Source of the DNA: PALSA-911 sp963743035 | Lineage (GTDB): Bacteria > Pseudomonadota > Alphaproteobacteria > Acetobacterales > Acetobacteraceae | Assembly: GCA_963743035.1 (NCBI GenBank) | Contig: CAVUOB010000014.1 | Coordinates: 1-64,000 of the forward strand | DNA: 64,000 nucleotides | Direction: 5' to 3' | Part shown: positions 7,625 to 17,571 of the stretch, piece after piece | Layout of the letters: each line of letters starts with the position of its first letter | How positions within the stretch are numbered: position 1 is the first letter of the stretch | Notes under the pieces: generated by a model | Told to the model about the DNA's origin: nothing | Seen by the model: only the letters and a program-made list of their open reading frames with translations | The model's database searches: none | Made by a program: the position numbers and the translations under genes

Positions 7625-8464
7625 ATGCGCAACACGACGCTCGAAATCCGGCCGATCGCGGGGGCGATAGGGGCGGAATTGCACGGCGTTAATCTGGCCG
7701 AGGAGCTGCCGGACGCGGTCGTGGCCGAGATCCGCCAGGCGCTGCTGGACCATCTGGTGATCTTCTTCCGCGACCAGGACCTGCCGCCGGAGCGGTTCGC
7801 CGCCTTCGCCAAGCGCTTCGGCACGCCGGTCGAGTACCCGTTCGTCAAGGGCATCGAGGGCTTTCCCGAGATCATCGCCGTGGCCAAAATGGAGCATGAG
7901 ACGGTCAATTTCGGCGGCATCTGGCATTCCGACACCACCTATCTGGAACAGCCGCCGATGGGTTCGATGCTGGTCGCGCGCGAGGTGCCGCCCTATGGCG
8001 GGGACACGTTGTTCGCCAACCAGTACCTGGCCTACGAGACCCTGTCGGCCGGCATGAAGCGGTTCCTGGACGGCGCCACCGGCGTTTCCACCTCCGCCAA
8101 GGCGGATGTCAGCCGCACGCGGGAGGACCGGATCAAGTCCGACGGCACCGAGGCGGCGCGCCAGCCGCTGTCCGCCGGGCATCCGGCGGTGCGCACGCAT
8201 CCGGAAACCGGCAGGCGCGCGCTGTACGTGAACGTCGCGCACACGGCGCGCTTCGCCGACATGACGGAGGAGGAGAGCGCGCCGATCCTGAACTATCTGT
8301 TCCAGCACCAGGTCCGCCCGGAGTTCACCTGCCGCTTCCGCTGGGCCCCGGGCTCGGTGGCGTTCTGGGACAATCGCTGCGCCCAGCACAATCCGATCAA
8401 CGACTACCACGGCTTCCGCCGGATCATGCACCGCATCACCCTGGCCGGAGACACGCCCCGCTGA
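7625..8464 (+). CDS. TauD/TfdA-family Fe(II)/2-oxoglutarate dioxygenase
   Basis: Non-haem iron oxygenase, 279 residues. The 2-His-1-carboxylate site is visible: WHSDTTY (His101, Asp103) and the distal His in the segment WDNRCAQHNPINDYHGFRR; the Arg pair of FRRIMHR binds 2-oxoglutarate. LEIRPIAGAIGAELHGVNL is the usual N-terminal opening. AAGGAGGAAA stands before the ATG at 7625. The substrate cannot be read from sequence: taurine, an alkyl sulfate or an aryloxy acid are all possible. It is divergent from cysS and has no transporter beside it. Confidence 0.85.
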   Translation: MRNTTLEIRPIAGAIGAELHGVNLAEELPDAVVAEIRQALLDHLVIFFRDQDLPPERFAAFAKRFGTPVEYPFVKGIEGFPEIIAVAKMEHETVNFGGIWHSDTTYLEQPPMGSMLVAREVPPYGGDTLFANQYLAYETLSAGMKRFLDGATGVSTSAKADVSRTREDRIKSDGTEAARQPLSAGHPAVRTHPETGRRALYVNVAHTARFADMTEEESAPILNYLFQHQVRPEFTCRFRWAPGSVAFWDNRCAQHNPINDYHGFRRIMHRITLAGDTPR

Positions 8465-8489
8465 ACCCCACCCGGACCCCATAAACGGG

Positions 8490-8534
8490 TTTCCAAAGGG
8501 CGACTGCCCTTTGGCGGGTTCGGGCAGAGCCCGA
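8490..8534. terminator. Palindromic half-module between convergent genes
   Basis: CCAAAGGGC-gact-GCCCTTTGG (8493-8514) followed by TCGGGC-aga-GCCCGA (8520-8534). It fills the gap between the convergent stops at 8464 and 8556 and is nearly identical to the copy at 59577-59624. Likely a bidirectional terminator. Confidence 0.65.
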
Positions 8535-8555
8535 CCTTACTTCCTTGCAGGCTCC

Positions 8556-9653
8556 CTACAGCAGGAAAGCGGCGCCGCGGTACCAGAACAGCACCAGCAC
8601 GACCTGCAGCGCCGCCATGCCGATCAGCACGACGGCGCGCAGCCGGGGCGAGCGCAGCATCGCCAGCAAGTCGGCCACGGCGAACAGGAAGCCCGGATTG
8701 GTCGTGACATAGCGGGGCATGCTGAACAGCGTGCCGGAGGTCAGCGCCATCAGGATCGTCATGCCGCAGAGCCAGGCCTCGGCGAAGCGGCGGCGGACCA
8801 GCAGGCAAGCCGCGGCGGCAAGGCCCAGCACGGCCCAGCCCGCCAGGTAGAACGGGCCGGCGCGCGGATGCGCGGGGTCGAAGCTGCGGAGCTCGTCGAC
8901 CAGCACGGAGAGCGGGTTGCGGGCGGTGCGCTGCCAGGCGGTCTGGATATGCAGGAAGGCCAGCGGGTCGCCGGTGCGCCAATACAGGAACGCCATGTAG
9001 GCCAGCAGGCCCAGCGGGGCGATCGCCGCCGGCAGCAGCAGGCGCGGGATGCGGGACGGCGTGCCCGCCCGCAGCGCCTGCCACAGCCGGTCAAGCCCGA
9101 TCCAGGCGGCCAGCAGGATGCCGGTGGGGCGCGTCGCGGTCAGGAACGCGGCGGCGATCCCGGCGGCGAGCGGCCGGCCCTCGGCCAGTGCCAGCAGCGC
9201 CGCGGTGGCCAGCGCCGCGTACAGCGCCTCGCTGTAGGCGGCATGGAAATAGAAGCCGAAGGGCCAGGCGCAGATCGCCAGCAGCCAGGGCCAGGGCGAG
9301 GCCTCGCCGCGCGTGATCCGGCGGTAGCGCGCGCCCAGCGCGACGAAGGCCAGGCAGCAGGCGGTCGAGACCAGCAGGCCGGCGAACTTCGGGTCCGTGC
9401 CGGCCAGTGCGTCCAGGCCGCGCACGAGCAGCGGATAGAGCGGGAAGAAGGCCCAGTTGGCCTGCCACCACCCGTCCACCAGATGCGGGGCGGCATCGTA
9501 GCCGTGCTGCGCGATGGAGACGTACCAGTTGCAATCCCACTGGCACAGCGCCCGGGCTAGGTCGAAGCGGGCCAGCAGGGCATAGATCAGCAGCCGGGCG
9601 CCGATGAGCCCGCAGGCGATGCATGCCGTTCGCCAGAACCAGGCGCGCGCCAT
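8556..9653 (-). CDS. PIG-V-like membrane mannosyltransferase family protein
   Basis: Integral membrane glycosyltransferase of the GT-C fold, 365 residues with about 9-10 hydrophobic helices. Near the N-terminus it carries the acidic loop motif WDCNWYVSIAQHGYD (about residues 39-53), typical of PIG-V/mannosyltransferase-family proteins that use polyprenyl-phosphate sugars. A later conserved stretch is GFYFHAAYSEALYAALA. It is the last of three glycosyltransferase genes; its ATG at 9653 lies one base beyond the stop of the gene before it. Sugar and acceptor are unknown. Confidence 0.75.
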   Translation of the reverse strand: MARAWFWRTACIACGLIGARLLIYALLARFDLARALCQWDCNWYVSIAQHGYDAAPHLVDGWWQANWAFFPLYPLLVRGLDALAGTDPKFAGLLVSTACCLAFVALGARYRRITRGEASPWPWLLAICAWPFGFYFHAAYSEALYAALATAALLALAEGRPLAAGIAAAFLTATRPTGILLAAWIGLDRLWQALRAGTPSRIPRLLLPAAIAPLGLLAYMAFLYWRTGDPLAFLHIQTAWQRTARNPLSVLVDELRSFDPAHPRAGPFYLAGWAVLGLAAAACLLVRRRFAEAWLCGMTILMALTSGTLFSMPRYVTTNPGFLFAVADLLAMLRSPRLRAVVLIGMAALQVVLVLFWYRGAAFLL

Positions 9654-9654
9654 G

Positions 9655-10756
9655 CTACCGCTTGCCCCGGATTTCGGTGCCGGCGCGGGCGATCAGCGCC
9701 GCCGCGAAATCCCGCCACGCCGCCTCGGCGATGCCGGCGCGCGCCGGCGCGGCGGGGCGGTTGCGGCACAGCTCGCGCAACGCGGCGGCCAGGCTGGCGG
9801 CGTCGGGATCGCAGAGGATGGCGAGGTCTTCGCCCGCCAGCTGCTCGCGCAGGCCGCCGACATTGGTCGCAACCACCCAGCGCCCGGCCGCGATCGCCAC
9901 CGCGCCGGCGCCGCTCTGGCTGGCTTCACGGTACGGCAGCACCAGCGCGTCCGCCCAGGCGATCACGCCGCCGATCTCCTCCTCGGCGACCCAGCGGTTC
10001 TCCACCGTGACGGATTTCTGGGTGCGCAGCGCGGCCAGGGCCTCGCTCTCCGGCCCGCTGCCGACGACGCGGACCTCCGGCGCCGGATCGCCCATCGGAT
10101 CGCCCAGCAGCGCCAGGGCCTCGGACAGCAGGTCCAGCCCCTTGTAGGCCAGCAGGCGGCCGAAAAACAGCAGCCGGGGCGGGCCGCCATGGGCGAAGGG
10201 CGGTGGCGGCGGGGCGCCGAATGCCAGCGGCGGGTGGCGCAGGACGATGACGGGCTTGCCTGCGTCGGCCAGACCCTGTGCTCGCAGGCGCTCGGCCACA
10301 TGGGTGCTCGAGCGCCACCAACCCGTCCGCCCGGCGGGCCAGGCGGCGCTGCAGCCACATCAGCAGCGGCGCGCGCTCGCCAGGATGGGAATCGGCGTCA
10401 TGCACGATCACTAGGAAGCGCGTGCGCGTGCAGGCCAGCGCCGTCGCCATCAGCAGGTCCAGCGGGCCCGGCATGGCGCAGATGGCCAGGTCCGGCCGCA
10501 GCCGGCGCAGGCTGCGTATCAGGGCAACGACCATCGCCGGCGCCCGCAGCAGCCGCCCGAGGAGACCGGCCATCCCGGCATAGGTCGCCACCGGCAGAGC
10601 GCATGCGGGAGCATCGGCGCCGCTCAGGATCTCCGCCCCCTCGGACAGCGACAGGATGGCGGTGGTGCCGGGAAGCCGGCCCAGCGCGCGGGCGAGCTCG
10701 ACGGCGATGCGCGGACCGGAGCCGCGGCGGCCCCATTGCCAGACCAGGACGCGCAT
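9655..10756 (-). CDS. GT4-type glycosyltransferase, one +1 frameshift near 10305-10312
   Basis: Cytoplasmic GT-B glycosyltransferase. The N-terminal half (MRVLVWQWGRRGSGPRIAVE onwards) reads from 10756; after ADGLVAL one extra base near 10305-10312 shifts the frame, and the second half continues as VAERLRAQGLADAGKPVIVL. The nucleotide-sugar-binding C-terminal domain shows LLFFGRLLAYKGLDLLSEAL and ALVLPYREASQSG. Restored length is about 366 residues, normal for the family. It begins 13 bases after the preceding glycosyltransferase and abuts the membrane transferase downstream. The break is probably a sequence error. Confidence 0.8.
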
Positions 10757-10769
10757 CAGGAGAGGTCCG

Positions 10770-11996
10770 TCACGGCCGCACGCCGATCTCGGCCAGCGCC
10801 GCCGCCATCGGCGCGGTGCCCAGGCGCTCCAGCGCCATCATCCGCCCGCGCGCGCCGAGCGCTGCCCGCAGCGCCGGATCCCCGGCCAGGCGGCGCAGCG
10901 CATCGACGGCCTGGCCGTGGTCCGGGTCGGCCCAGACCGCGCCCTCCACCTGGTAGACGCCGCGCGGGTCGGCCGCCGGGATCAGCCTCGCGTCGATCAG
11001 CATGGCGCTGTCGCGGTCCATGAAATCCATGTTGCCCGACCAGGCGGTGGCGATCACCGGGCGGCCGAGCAGCATCGCCTCGGCCGGAACCAGGCCGAAA
11101 CCCTCGCTGCGATGCAGGGACAGAACGATATCGGCCGCCGCGGTCAGGGCATGGCTGTCGGCGGCCGGCATCGTGCGGGTTTCCACCCGGATATTCGCCG
11201 CACCGGCGACGGCGTCCTGCAACAGGCGGAAATCCTCGGGAAAATGGCCGGGATTGCCGATCTTCAGCACCAGCAGCCGGTCGGTGCGGCCGGCGAAGGC
11301 GTCGCGGAACGCCGCGATGGCGCCGAGCGGGTTCTTGCGCACCAGCGAGGACGCCAGGTTGAACGAGACCAGCACCACCACCGCCTCCGCCGGCAGGCCG
11401 AAATCGGCGCGGCCGAGCGCGGAGGGCACCGGCGGCGCCACGGCCAAGGGATGCACGACGGCGCGCACCCGCCCCGGCAGCAACGGCTCCAGCGCCGCGG
11501 CGGTGAAGCGCGACGGCCCCCAGAGCCCGTGCACGAATACCGTGCCGTCCAGCCAGTCCGGCGGCGCCATCGGCAGTTCCCACGCCCATTGGCCGATGAC
11601 CCGCCGCCCGCGCAGCAGCTGGCGCGGCAGGCGCGACAGCACCAGGGGCAGCAGCGGCGGATTGACATGCAGCAGCAGCGGCACCCCCGGCGGGGGCAGG
11701 GTCACTTCGGTCCGGGCGCCGCCGTCGCCGGGCAGCACGGAACCGATATCCACGGCATAGCCGGGCACGCCGATCCGCTCCAGCGCCGCCAGCGACAGAC
11801 GCGCCGCCTCCCCCAGACCCGAGGCGCGCGACAGCTCGCCCACCACCGCCAGCCCATTGGCGCAAGGCGGCGGATCGCGGTCGGGCTTTGGCGCCAGCCG
11901 CGCGGTCAGCCGCGTCACCAGCCGCCGGCGCCGGGCCGCCGGCAGCAGGCGCCACAGGCGGTGCAGCGGATGCAAACGGAAATTCGAGTCGGACAT
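10770..11996 (-). CDS. Glycosyltransferase family 1/4 protein
   Basis: 408 residues, GT-B fold. The C-terminal donor domain is typical: VLVSFNLASSLVRKNPLGAI, LVLKIGNPGH, then the EX7E motif in LSLHRSEGFGLVPAEAMLLG (about residues 300-320), which contacts the nucleotide sugar. The N-terminal acceptor domain has VVGELSRASGLGEAARLSL. It heads a three-gene glycosylation operon on the minus strand; acceptor and product are unknown, and no flippase or polymerase is next to it. Confidence 0.82.
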   Translation of the reverse strand: MSDSNFRLHPLHRLWRLLPAARRRRLVTRLTARLAPKPDRDPPPCANGLAVVGELSRASGLGEAARLSLAALERIGVPGYAVDIGSVLPGDGGARTEVTLPPPGVPLLLHVNPPLLPLVLSRLPRQLLRGRRVIGQWAWELPMAPPDWLDGTVFVHGLWGPSRFTAAALEPLLPGRVRAVVHPLAVAPPVPSALGRADFGLPAEAVVVLVSFNLASSLVRKNPLGAIAAFRDAFAGRTDRLLVLKIGNPGHFPEDFRLLQDAVAGAANIRVETRTMPAADSHALTAAADIVLSLHRSEGFGLVPAEAMLLGRPVIATAWSGNMDFMDRDSAMLIDARLIPAADPRGVYQVEGAVWADPDHGQAVDALRRLAGDPALRAALGARGRMMALERLGTAPMAAALAEIGVRP

Positions 11997-12039
11997 GGAT
12001 GGTACGATGCAAGCCGGCCATCCGGCCGGCGAGGCTTCC

Positions 12040-13041
12040 CTAGTCGTTCAGGTGGCAGGCACTGCGGTGGCCCGGCGCGATTTCGCGCAAGGCCGGCGCC
12101 TCGATCGCGCAGCGCTTCATCGCATGCGGGCAGCGCGGATGGAAATGGCATCCGCCTGGCGGGTCGAGCGGGCTCGGGATCTCCCCCTTCACGCCGGAGA
12201 ACTGCTTCCGCCGCGCCTCGATCCGCGGCACCTCCGCCAGCAGGGCCTGGGTGTAGGGATGGTTGGGGCGGGAGAACACCTCCTCGGCCGGCGCCTCCTC
12301 GACGATGCGGCCGAGATACATGATCATCACCCGGTCCGAGAGATGCTCGACCACGCCGAGATCGTGGCTGATGAACAGGTAGGTCAGGTCGAGCTCGGCG
12401 CGCAGGTCCATGAACAGGTTCAGGATCTGCGCCTGGATCGACACGTCCAGCGCCGCCACCGCCTCGTCGCAGACCAGGAATTCCGGCTGCACCGCGAGCG
12501 CGCGGGCGATGCCGATGCGCTGGCGCTGGCCGCCGGAGAACTGGTGCGGGTAGCGGCGCTTGTAGGCGGGATCGAGCCCGGCGCGGCGCAGTTGCGCATC
12601 GACGTAGCTGTCGAACTCCCCGCGCGGGATCATGCCGTGCACGCGCGGCGCCTCGCCGACGATCTCCGCCACGCGCAGGCGGGGATTGAGGCTGGCGTAA
12701 GGGTTCTGGAAGATCATCTGGATCTTGAGCTTCGCCGCCCGCGCCTCCTGCGCCGACAGCGAGGTGACGTCCCTGCCCTGCCAGAGCACCTGGCCGTCGG
12801 AGGGCTGGATGATCCCGGCCACCATCCGCCCCAGCGTCGACTTGCCGCAGCCGGACTCGCCGACCAGGCCGACCACCTCGCCCTTGCGGATGGTCATGTC
12901 GACATGGTCGACGGCGCGCACGGTCAGGTCCTTCGGCGGCCGACCGAGCGCGGTGGATGCGCGCCGTGCCAGGCGCGCGGCGATGTCGAAGGTCTTGCCG
13001 AAGCGCTTGGAGACGCCCTTGAGCTCGATGGCTGGGGTCAT
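12040..13041 (-). CDS. dppF: Peptide ABC transporter ATP-binding protein, DppF/OppF type
   Basis: One of two ATPases of a peptide importer. Walker A GESGCGKS, signature FSGGQRQR, Walker B FLVCDEAVAALDV and the C-terminal oligo_HPY extension with the cysteine cluster CHFHPRCPHAMKRC are all seen. I chose the ATG at 13041 (MTPAIELKGVSKRFGK), which matches the family start and gives 333 residues; upstream in-frame sequence lacks homology. Last gene of the dppABCDF unit, 76 bases after dppD. The two ATPases work as a heterodimer on the permeases DppB and DppC. Confidence 0.88.
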   Translation of the reverse strand: MTPAIELKGVSKRFGKTFDIAARLARRASTALGRPPKDLTVRAVDHVDMTIRKGEVVGLVGESGCGKSTLGRMVAGIIQPSDGQVLWQGRDVTSLSAQEARAAKLKIQMIFQNPYASLNPRLRVAEIVGEAPRVHGMIPRGEFDSYVDAQLRRAGLDPAYKRRYPHQFSGGQRQRIGIARALAVQPEFLVCDEAVAALDVSIQAQILNLFMDLRAELDLTYLFISHDLGVVEHLSDRVMIMYLGRIVEEAPAEEVFSRPNHPYTQALLAEVPRIEARRKQFSGVKGEIPSPLDPPGGCHFHPRCPHAMKRCAIEAPALREIAPGHRSACHLND

Positions 13042-13117
13042 ACTGCGGGCCGCACGGCTGTTCGAGGGTGGTTCCGGGCGCGTGCCGGTGGCAAACCACG
13101 ATCGGAAGTGCCGTCGG

Positions 13118-14095
13118 TCACGCCACGGTCTCCAGTAACGGATGAAAGCAGCGCAGTCTGTGCCCGGGCACGGGCTCGGTGATCTCCGGGTCCTGTTCGC
13201 AGGCCGCATCGGCACGGGCGCAGCGGGTGCGGAAGGCGCAGCCCTTCGGCAGGTCGAGCAAGGACGGCGTCATGCCGGGGATCTGGCGCAGCCGGCTGCC
13301 GCGCTTGTTGCGGCTGGGCACGCTGCCGATCAGGCCCTGGGTGTACGGATGCAGCGGCCGGTCCAGCACCGTGCCGACATCGCCGGTCTCCACGATGCGA
13401 CCCGCGTACATGACCGCGATCTCGTCGGCGAGGCCGGCGACCACGGAAAGATCATGCGTGATCCAGATCAGGGCCGTGCCGTAGGTAGCGGATAACTTCT
13501 GCACCTCGGCCAGGATCTGCGCCTGGATGGTCACGTCCAGCGCCGTCGTCGGCTCGTCGGCGACGATCAGGTCCGGGCGGTGCAGCAGCGCGATGGCGAT
13601 GGCGACGCGCTGGCGCATGCCGCCGGAGAACTGGTGCGGATAGGCCTGCAGCCTTTCATCCGGGCTCGGAATGCCGACCATGCCCAGCGCGTCGCGCGAA
13701 CGCGCCCGCGCCTCCGCGCGGCTGACCCTGGCATGGGCCTGCACCGTCTCGATCATCTGCGTGTCGATGCGCAGGACCGGGTTCAGCGTCATCATCGGGT
13801 CCTGGAAGATCATGGCGATGCGGTTGCCGCGCAGGTCGCGCATCTCCGGCTCGCTCAGTTTCGCCAGGTCGATGCCCTGGAACAGGATCGACCCGCCGGC
13901 GATCCGGCCGGGCGGATCGACCAGGCCGAGGATGGAAAACCCGGTCACCGTCTTGCCCGAGCCGGACTCGCCCACCAGCCCCAGCACGCGCCCGCGCCGC
14001 ACGGTGAAGGACACGTCGTCCACCGCGCGCACCACGCCGGCGCGGGTGAAGAAGTGCGTGCGCAGGTTGCGCACGTCGAGCGTCATGTCGCTCAT
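13118..14095 (-). CDS. dppD: Peptide ABC transporter ATP-binding protein, DppD/OppD type
   Basis: Second ATPase of the importer. Walker A GESGSGKT, signature FSGGMRQR, Walker B LIVADEPTTALDVT, and the C-terminal oligo_HPY tail CAFRTRCARADAAC. The ATG at 14095 (MSDMTLDVRNLRTHFF) overlaps the dppC stop as ATGA, indicating translational coupling. 325 residues, normal length. Confidence 0.9.
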   Translation of the reverse strand: MSDMTLDVRNLRTHFFTRAGVVRAVDDVSFTVRRGRVLGLVGESGSGKTVTGFSILGLVDPPGRIAGGSILFQGIDLAKLSEPEMRDLRGNRIAMIFQDPMMTLNPVLRIDTQMIETVQAHARVSRAEARARSRDALGMVGIPSPDERLQAYPHQFSGGMRQRVAIAIALLHRPDLIVADEPTTALDVTIQAQILAEVQKLSATYGTALIWITHDLSVVAGLADEIAVMYAGRIVETGDVGTVLDRPLHPYTQGLIGSVPSRNKRGSRLRQIPGMTPSLLDLPKGCAFRTRCARADAACEQDPEITEPVPGHRLRCFHPLLETVA

Positions 14096-14992
14096 CGGCG
14101 CAGCCGGGGATTGAGCACGTCGCGCAGCTGGTCGCCGACCAGGTTGATGGCGACGATGGTCACCAGCAGCGCGATGCCGGGATAGAAGCTGATCCAGTAT
14201 TTGCCCGACAGCATGTACTGGTAGCCGTTGGCGATCAGCAGGCCGAGCGAGGGCTCGGTGATCGGCACGCCGAGGCCGAGGAAGGACAGCGTCGCCTCCA
14301 GCGTGATGGCGGTAGCGATCTGGATGGTGCCGATGACGATCAGCGGCGGCAGGCAGTTCGGCAGCAGATGGCAGGAACACCAGCCGCCATCTGGGCAGCG
14401 CCAGGCATTCGGCGGCCTCGATATACTCCCGCCCGCGCTCCACCAGGGCGGCGGCGCGCGCGGTGCGGGCGTAGCGCGCCCATTCCACGATCACCAGCGC
14501 CAGCGTCACGTTCAGCACGCCCTTGCCGAGCCCGGCCAGGATCATCAGCGCCACCAGGATGGCGGGAAACGACAATTGCAGATCCACCAGGCGCATGATC
14601 GCGGTCTCGGTCTTGCCGCCGGCATAGGCGGCGAGCAGGCCGAGCGAGGAGCCGATGATCCCCGCGATCACCGCCGAGCCGATGCCGACGCCGAGGCTGA
14701 TGCGCAGGCCGTACAGGATGCCCGACAGCATGTCCCGGCCCTGATCGTCCGAGCCCAGCCAGAAGGTGAAGCCGTCGGCCGATCTGGAGCCGGGCGGCAG
14801 CCGCCCGTCCATGATGTCGAGCTGGGCCAGGTCGTACGGGTTCTGCGGCGCGATCCAGGAGGCGAACAGCGCCAGCAGCGCGATGACCACGACGACGATG
14901 AAGCCCAGCAGCGCCAGCTTCGATTCCGCGAACTCGCGCGCGAAGCGGCGGAACGGCGTTTCTTCCTTTGCGGCGATGACGATATCGCTCAT
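14092..14992 (-). CDS. dppC: Peptide ABC transporter permease, DppC type, one +1 frameshift near 14372
   Basis: Inner-membrane permease. MSDIVIAAKEETPFRRFARE opens a cytoplasmic tail before the first helix (LALLGFIVVVVIALLALFAS); WLGSDDQGRDMLSGILYGLR is the DppC hallmark, and the EAA-type loop is EYIEAAECLALPRWRLVFRH. One extra base near 14367-14378 breaks the frame there; restored, the protein ends AINLVGDQLRDVLNPRLRR, about 299 residues. The start at 14992 overlaps the dppB stop (ATGA) and the stop overlaps the dppD start, so coupling is intact apart from the probable sequence error. Confidence 0.88.
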
Positions 14993-15963
14993 GACCCGCC
15001 ATCCAGCCGCACCCGCGGATCGAGCAGGGTGTACAGCAGGTCCACCGCCAGGTTGATGAACACGAACAGGAAGACGATCATCATCAGATAGGCAACGATC
15101 ACCGGACGGTCCAGCACGTTGATGCTGTCGATGATCAGCTTGCCCATGCCCGGCCAGGCGAACACGCTCTCGGTCACCACGGAGAACGCGATCAGCCCGC
15201 CGAACTGCAGCCCGAGCACGGTGACCACGGGGATCAGGATGTTCTTCATCACGTGCACGAACACCACGCGGTTGGGCGACAGCCCCTTGGCGCGGGCGAA
15301 TTTCACGTAGTCCATCGGCAGGTTCTCCCGCACCCCGGCGCGCGTCAGGCGCAGCACCAGCGCGATGCTGCCGAGCGAGAGGTTGAAGGCCGGCATGGCC
15401 ATGTGCGCGAGGCCATCCCGGGTCAGGAACGACCACTGGATGCCCAAAAACTCCGCCGTCTGCCCGCGCCCGGTGCTCGGCAGCCAGCCGAGCTGCACCG
15501 CGAACACCATGATCAGCATCAGCCCGACCCAGAAGCTCGGCAGCGAGAAGCCGAGGATGGAGCCGGCCATCGTCGCGCGCCCGACGATCCCGTCCGGATG
15601 CAGCCCGGCATAGAGGCCGAGCGGGATGCCAACCACCACCGACAGCAGCACCGCGGTCACCGCCAGTTCCATGGTCGCCGGCATGCGCCCGGCGATCAGC
15701 TTCAGGGCCGGTTCGTTGAACACGAAACTACGCCCGAGATCGCCGTGCAGCGCGCCCTGCAGGAACAGCAGGTATTGCTGCCACAGCGGCTTGTCGAGCC
15801 CGAGGGCGGCGATCGCGCGCAGCCGCTCCGCCTGGTCGGCATCCGGGGAGATCAGGATCTCCACCGGGTTGCCGATGACGTTGACGCCCAGGAACACGAT
15901 CACCGTCATGGCCAGGACGACGAACACGGCCTGGATCACGCGGCGCAGCAGCCAGGTGGTCAT
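14989..15963 (-). CDS. dppB: Peptide ABC transporter permease, DppB type
   Basis: 324-residue permease with six helices. It opens MTTWLLRRVIQAVFVVLAMT, has the DppB-type periplasmic loop with LGLDKPLWQQYLLFLQGALHGDLG, the EAA loop DYVKFARAKGLSPNRVVFVH and the C-terminal LDPRVRLDG. It begins 15 bases after dppA and its stop overlaps the start of dppC. Confidence 0.92.
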   Translation of the reverse strand: MTTWLLRRVIQAVFVVLAMTVIVFLGVNVIGNPVEILISPDADQAERLRAIAALGLDKPLWQQYLLFLQGALHGDLGRSFVFNEPALKLIAGRMPATMELAVTAVLLSVVVGIPLGLYAGLHPDGIVGRATMAGSILGFSLPSFWVGLMLIMVFAVQLGWLPSTGRGQTAEFLGIQWSFLTRDGLAHMAMPAFNLSLGSIALVLRLTRAGVRENLPMDYVKFARAKGLSPNRVVFVHVMKNILIPVVTVLGLQFGGLIAFSVVTESVFAWPGMGKLIIDSINVLDRPVIVAYLMMIVFLFVFINLAVDLLYTLLDPRVRLDGGS

Positions 15964-15978
15964 GGGCCGGGCGCCCGG

Positions 15979-17571
15979 CTATTTCGCGGGCCGGATGTCG
16001 ATCACGCGGTTCTGCTCGTCGGCGCGCGCGACATAGGTCAGTCCCTTGCGCATCGCCCAGATGTTCTTCTGCTGGTGCAGCGGAATGATGGCGACGTCGT
16101 CCATCGCCATCTGCGTCGCCTGCTGCAACAGCTGCTCGCGCGCCTCGTCGTCGGCGGTCACCACCGCCTGCTCGATGACGCTGTCCACCGCCGGGTTGGA
16201 ATAGCGCCCGCGATTGACCGTGCCGAGGCCCTTCTGCGCGTTGTAGGTGGCGATCAGCGCCCGCAGCGGGTTCGAGGCCTCGCCGGTGCCGCTGGACCAG
16301 CCCAGCAGGAAGGCGGAGAATTCCTGCTTGCCGGCGCGGCCGATGAAGCTCGTCCAGGGCAGCGCCTCCACCTGGGTCTGCACGCCGACCCGCGTCCACA
16401 TCTGCCCGACCGCCTGGATGATCTTGGCATCGTTCACATAGCGGTCGTTCGGGCCGTGCAGCGTGATGCGGAACCCGTTGGGATAGCCGGCCTGGGCCAG
16501 CAATTCCTTGGCCTTCGCCGGATCATAGGGCGGCGCGCGCAGATCGGGGACGTAGCTGAAGCTGCCGCGCGGCAGGAACTGGCCGGTGGGGATCGCGGTG
16601 TCCTCCATCACCCGCTCGGTCACCGCCGGGCGGTTGATCGCCAGCGACAGGGCGCGGCGCACGCGCAGGTCCTGCAGCGGGTTGCGGTCGAGCTTCTCGC
16701 CGTTCGGCCCGGTCACGAACATCGACCCGTCGGCGTGCTGATGGTCGAGCCAGAGGAAGATCAGCCGCAGGCTGACGATCTCCGAAATCGACACCTTGGG
16801 ATTGCCGCGCAGCTTCCCGAGGTCGCTGGTCGGCACCGCGTCGATGAAGGCGACGTCGTCGGACAGCAGGGCGGCGGTGCGCGCGGCGTCGTTGCTGATG
16901 ATGCGGTAATCGACCTCCGACCAGGCCGGCTTTTGCCCCCAATAGCCGTCGTTGCGCGCCAGCTCGATCCGGTCGCCAGGCTTGAAGGCGACGAACTTGA
17001 ACGGCCCGGTGCCGATGGCGTCCTTGCCGCTGTTGAAATCCTCGGTCTTCGGGTCCGGTCCGACCCCGTGGCTGATCATCGCCACCTGCGTCAGATCGAC
17101 CGGCAGCAGCGGATAGACGCCGGCGGTGCGCAGGCGGATGGTGTGGGGATCGACGATCTCCACCCCGGTGACCGCCTTGGTGTAGATCGAGAAGGAACCC
17201 GGGCTGTTCGGCACCCGGGGCACGCGGTTCAGCGTGAAGGCCACGTCCTCGGCGGTGAAATCGCTGCCGTCATGGAATTTCGCCGGCCGCAGCCGGAATT
17301 CCCAGGTGTGGTCGTCCACCAGCTTCCAGCTCGTCGCCAGCGCCGGCACCGGATGCGCGGTGGCGTCCATGTCCACCAGCGGATCGAAGATATGCGAGCC
17401 CAAAGACTGGTTCGGCGACAGCGTATGGTAATGTGGGTCGATGCTGGTCACCGGTGCGGCAACGCCGATCGACAGCTTCTGCGCCAGCGCCGACCCGCTG
17501 TTCAGAAGCCCCAGGCCAAGGATCGCCGCCAGGGCCGTCGCACGCCGAGCCGCCCGCACATCAACGCGCAT
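15979..17571 (-). CDS. dppA: Peptide ABC transporter substrate-binding protein, DppA/OppA type (SBP family 5)
   Basis: Periplasmic receptor of the importer, 530 residues. A signal peptide spans about 1-30 (LAAILGLGLLNSGSALAQ, cleavage after ALA); there is no lipobox Cys. Family 5 features include SIDPHYHTLSPNQSLGSHIF, FRLRPAKFHDGSDFTAEDVA and DLRVRRALSLAINR. GGGAGA precedes the ATG at 17571. First gene of the operon; the 260-bp gap to the divergent deacylase gene holds the promoters. Ligand may be di/oligopeptides, but this family also binds glutathione, opines and sugars. Confidence 0.9.
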   Translation of the reverse strand: MRVDVRAARRATALAAILGLGLLNSGSALAQKLSIGVAAPVTSIDPHYHTLSPNQSLGSHIFDPLVDMDATAHPVPALATSWKLVDDHTWEFRLRPAKFHDGSDFTAEDVAFTLNRVPRVPNSPGSFSIYTKAVTGVEIVDPHTIRLRTAGVYPLLPVDLTQVAMISHGVGPDPKTEDFNSGKDAIGTGPFKFVAFKPGDRIELARNDGYWGQKPAWSEVDYRIISNDAARTAALLSDDVAFIDAVPTSDLGKLRGNPKVSISEIVSLRLIFLWLDHQHADGSMFVTGPNGEKLDRNPLQDLRVRRALSLAINRPAVTERVMEDTAIPTGQFLPRGSFSYVPDLRAPPYDPAKAKELLAQAGYPNGFRITLHGPNDRYVNDAKIIQAVGQMWTRVGVQTQVEALPWTSFIGRAGKQEFSAFLLGWSSGTGEASNPLRALIATYNAQKGLGTVNRGRYSNPAVDSVIEQAVVTADDEAREQLLQQATQMAMDDVAIIPLHQQKNIWAMRKGLTYVARADEQNRVIDIRPAK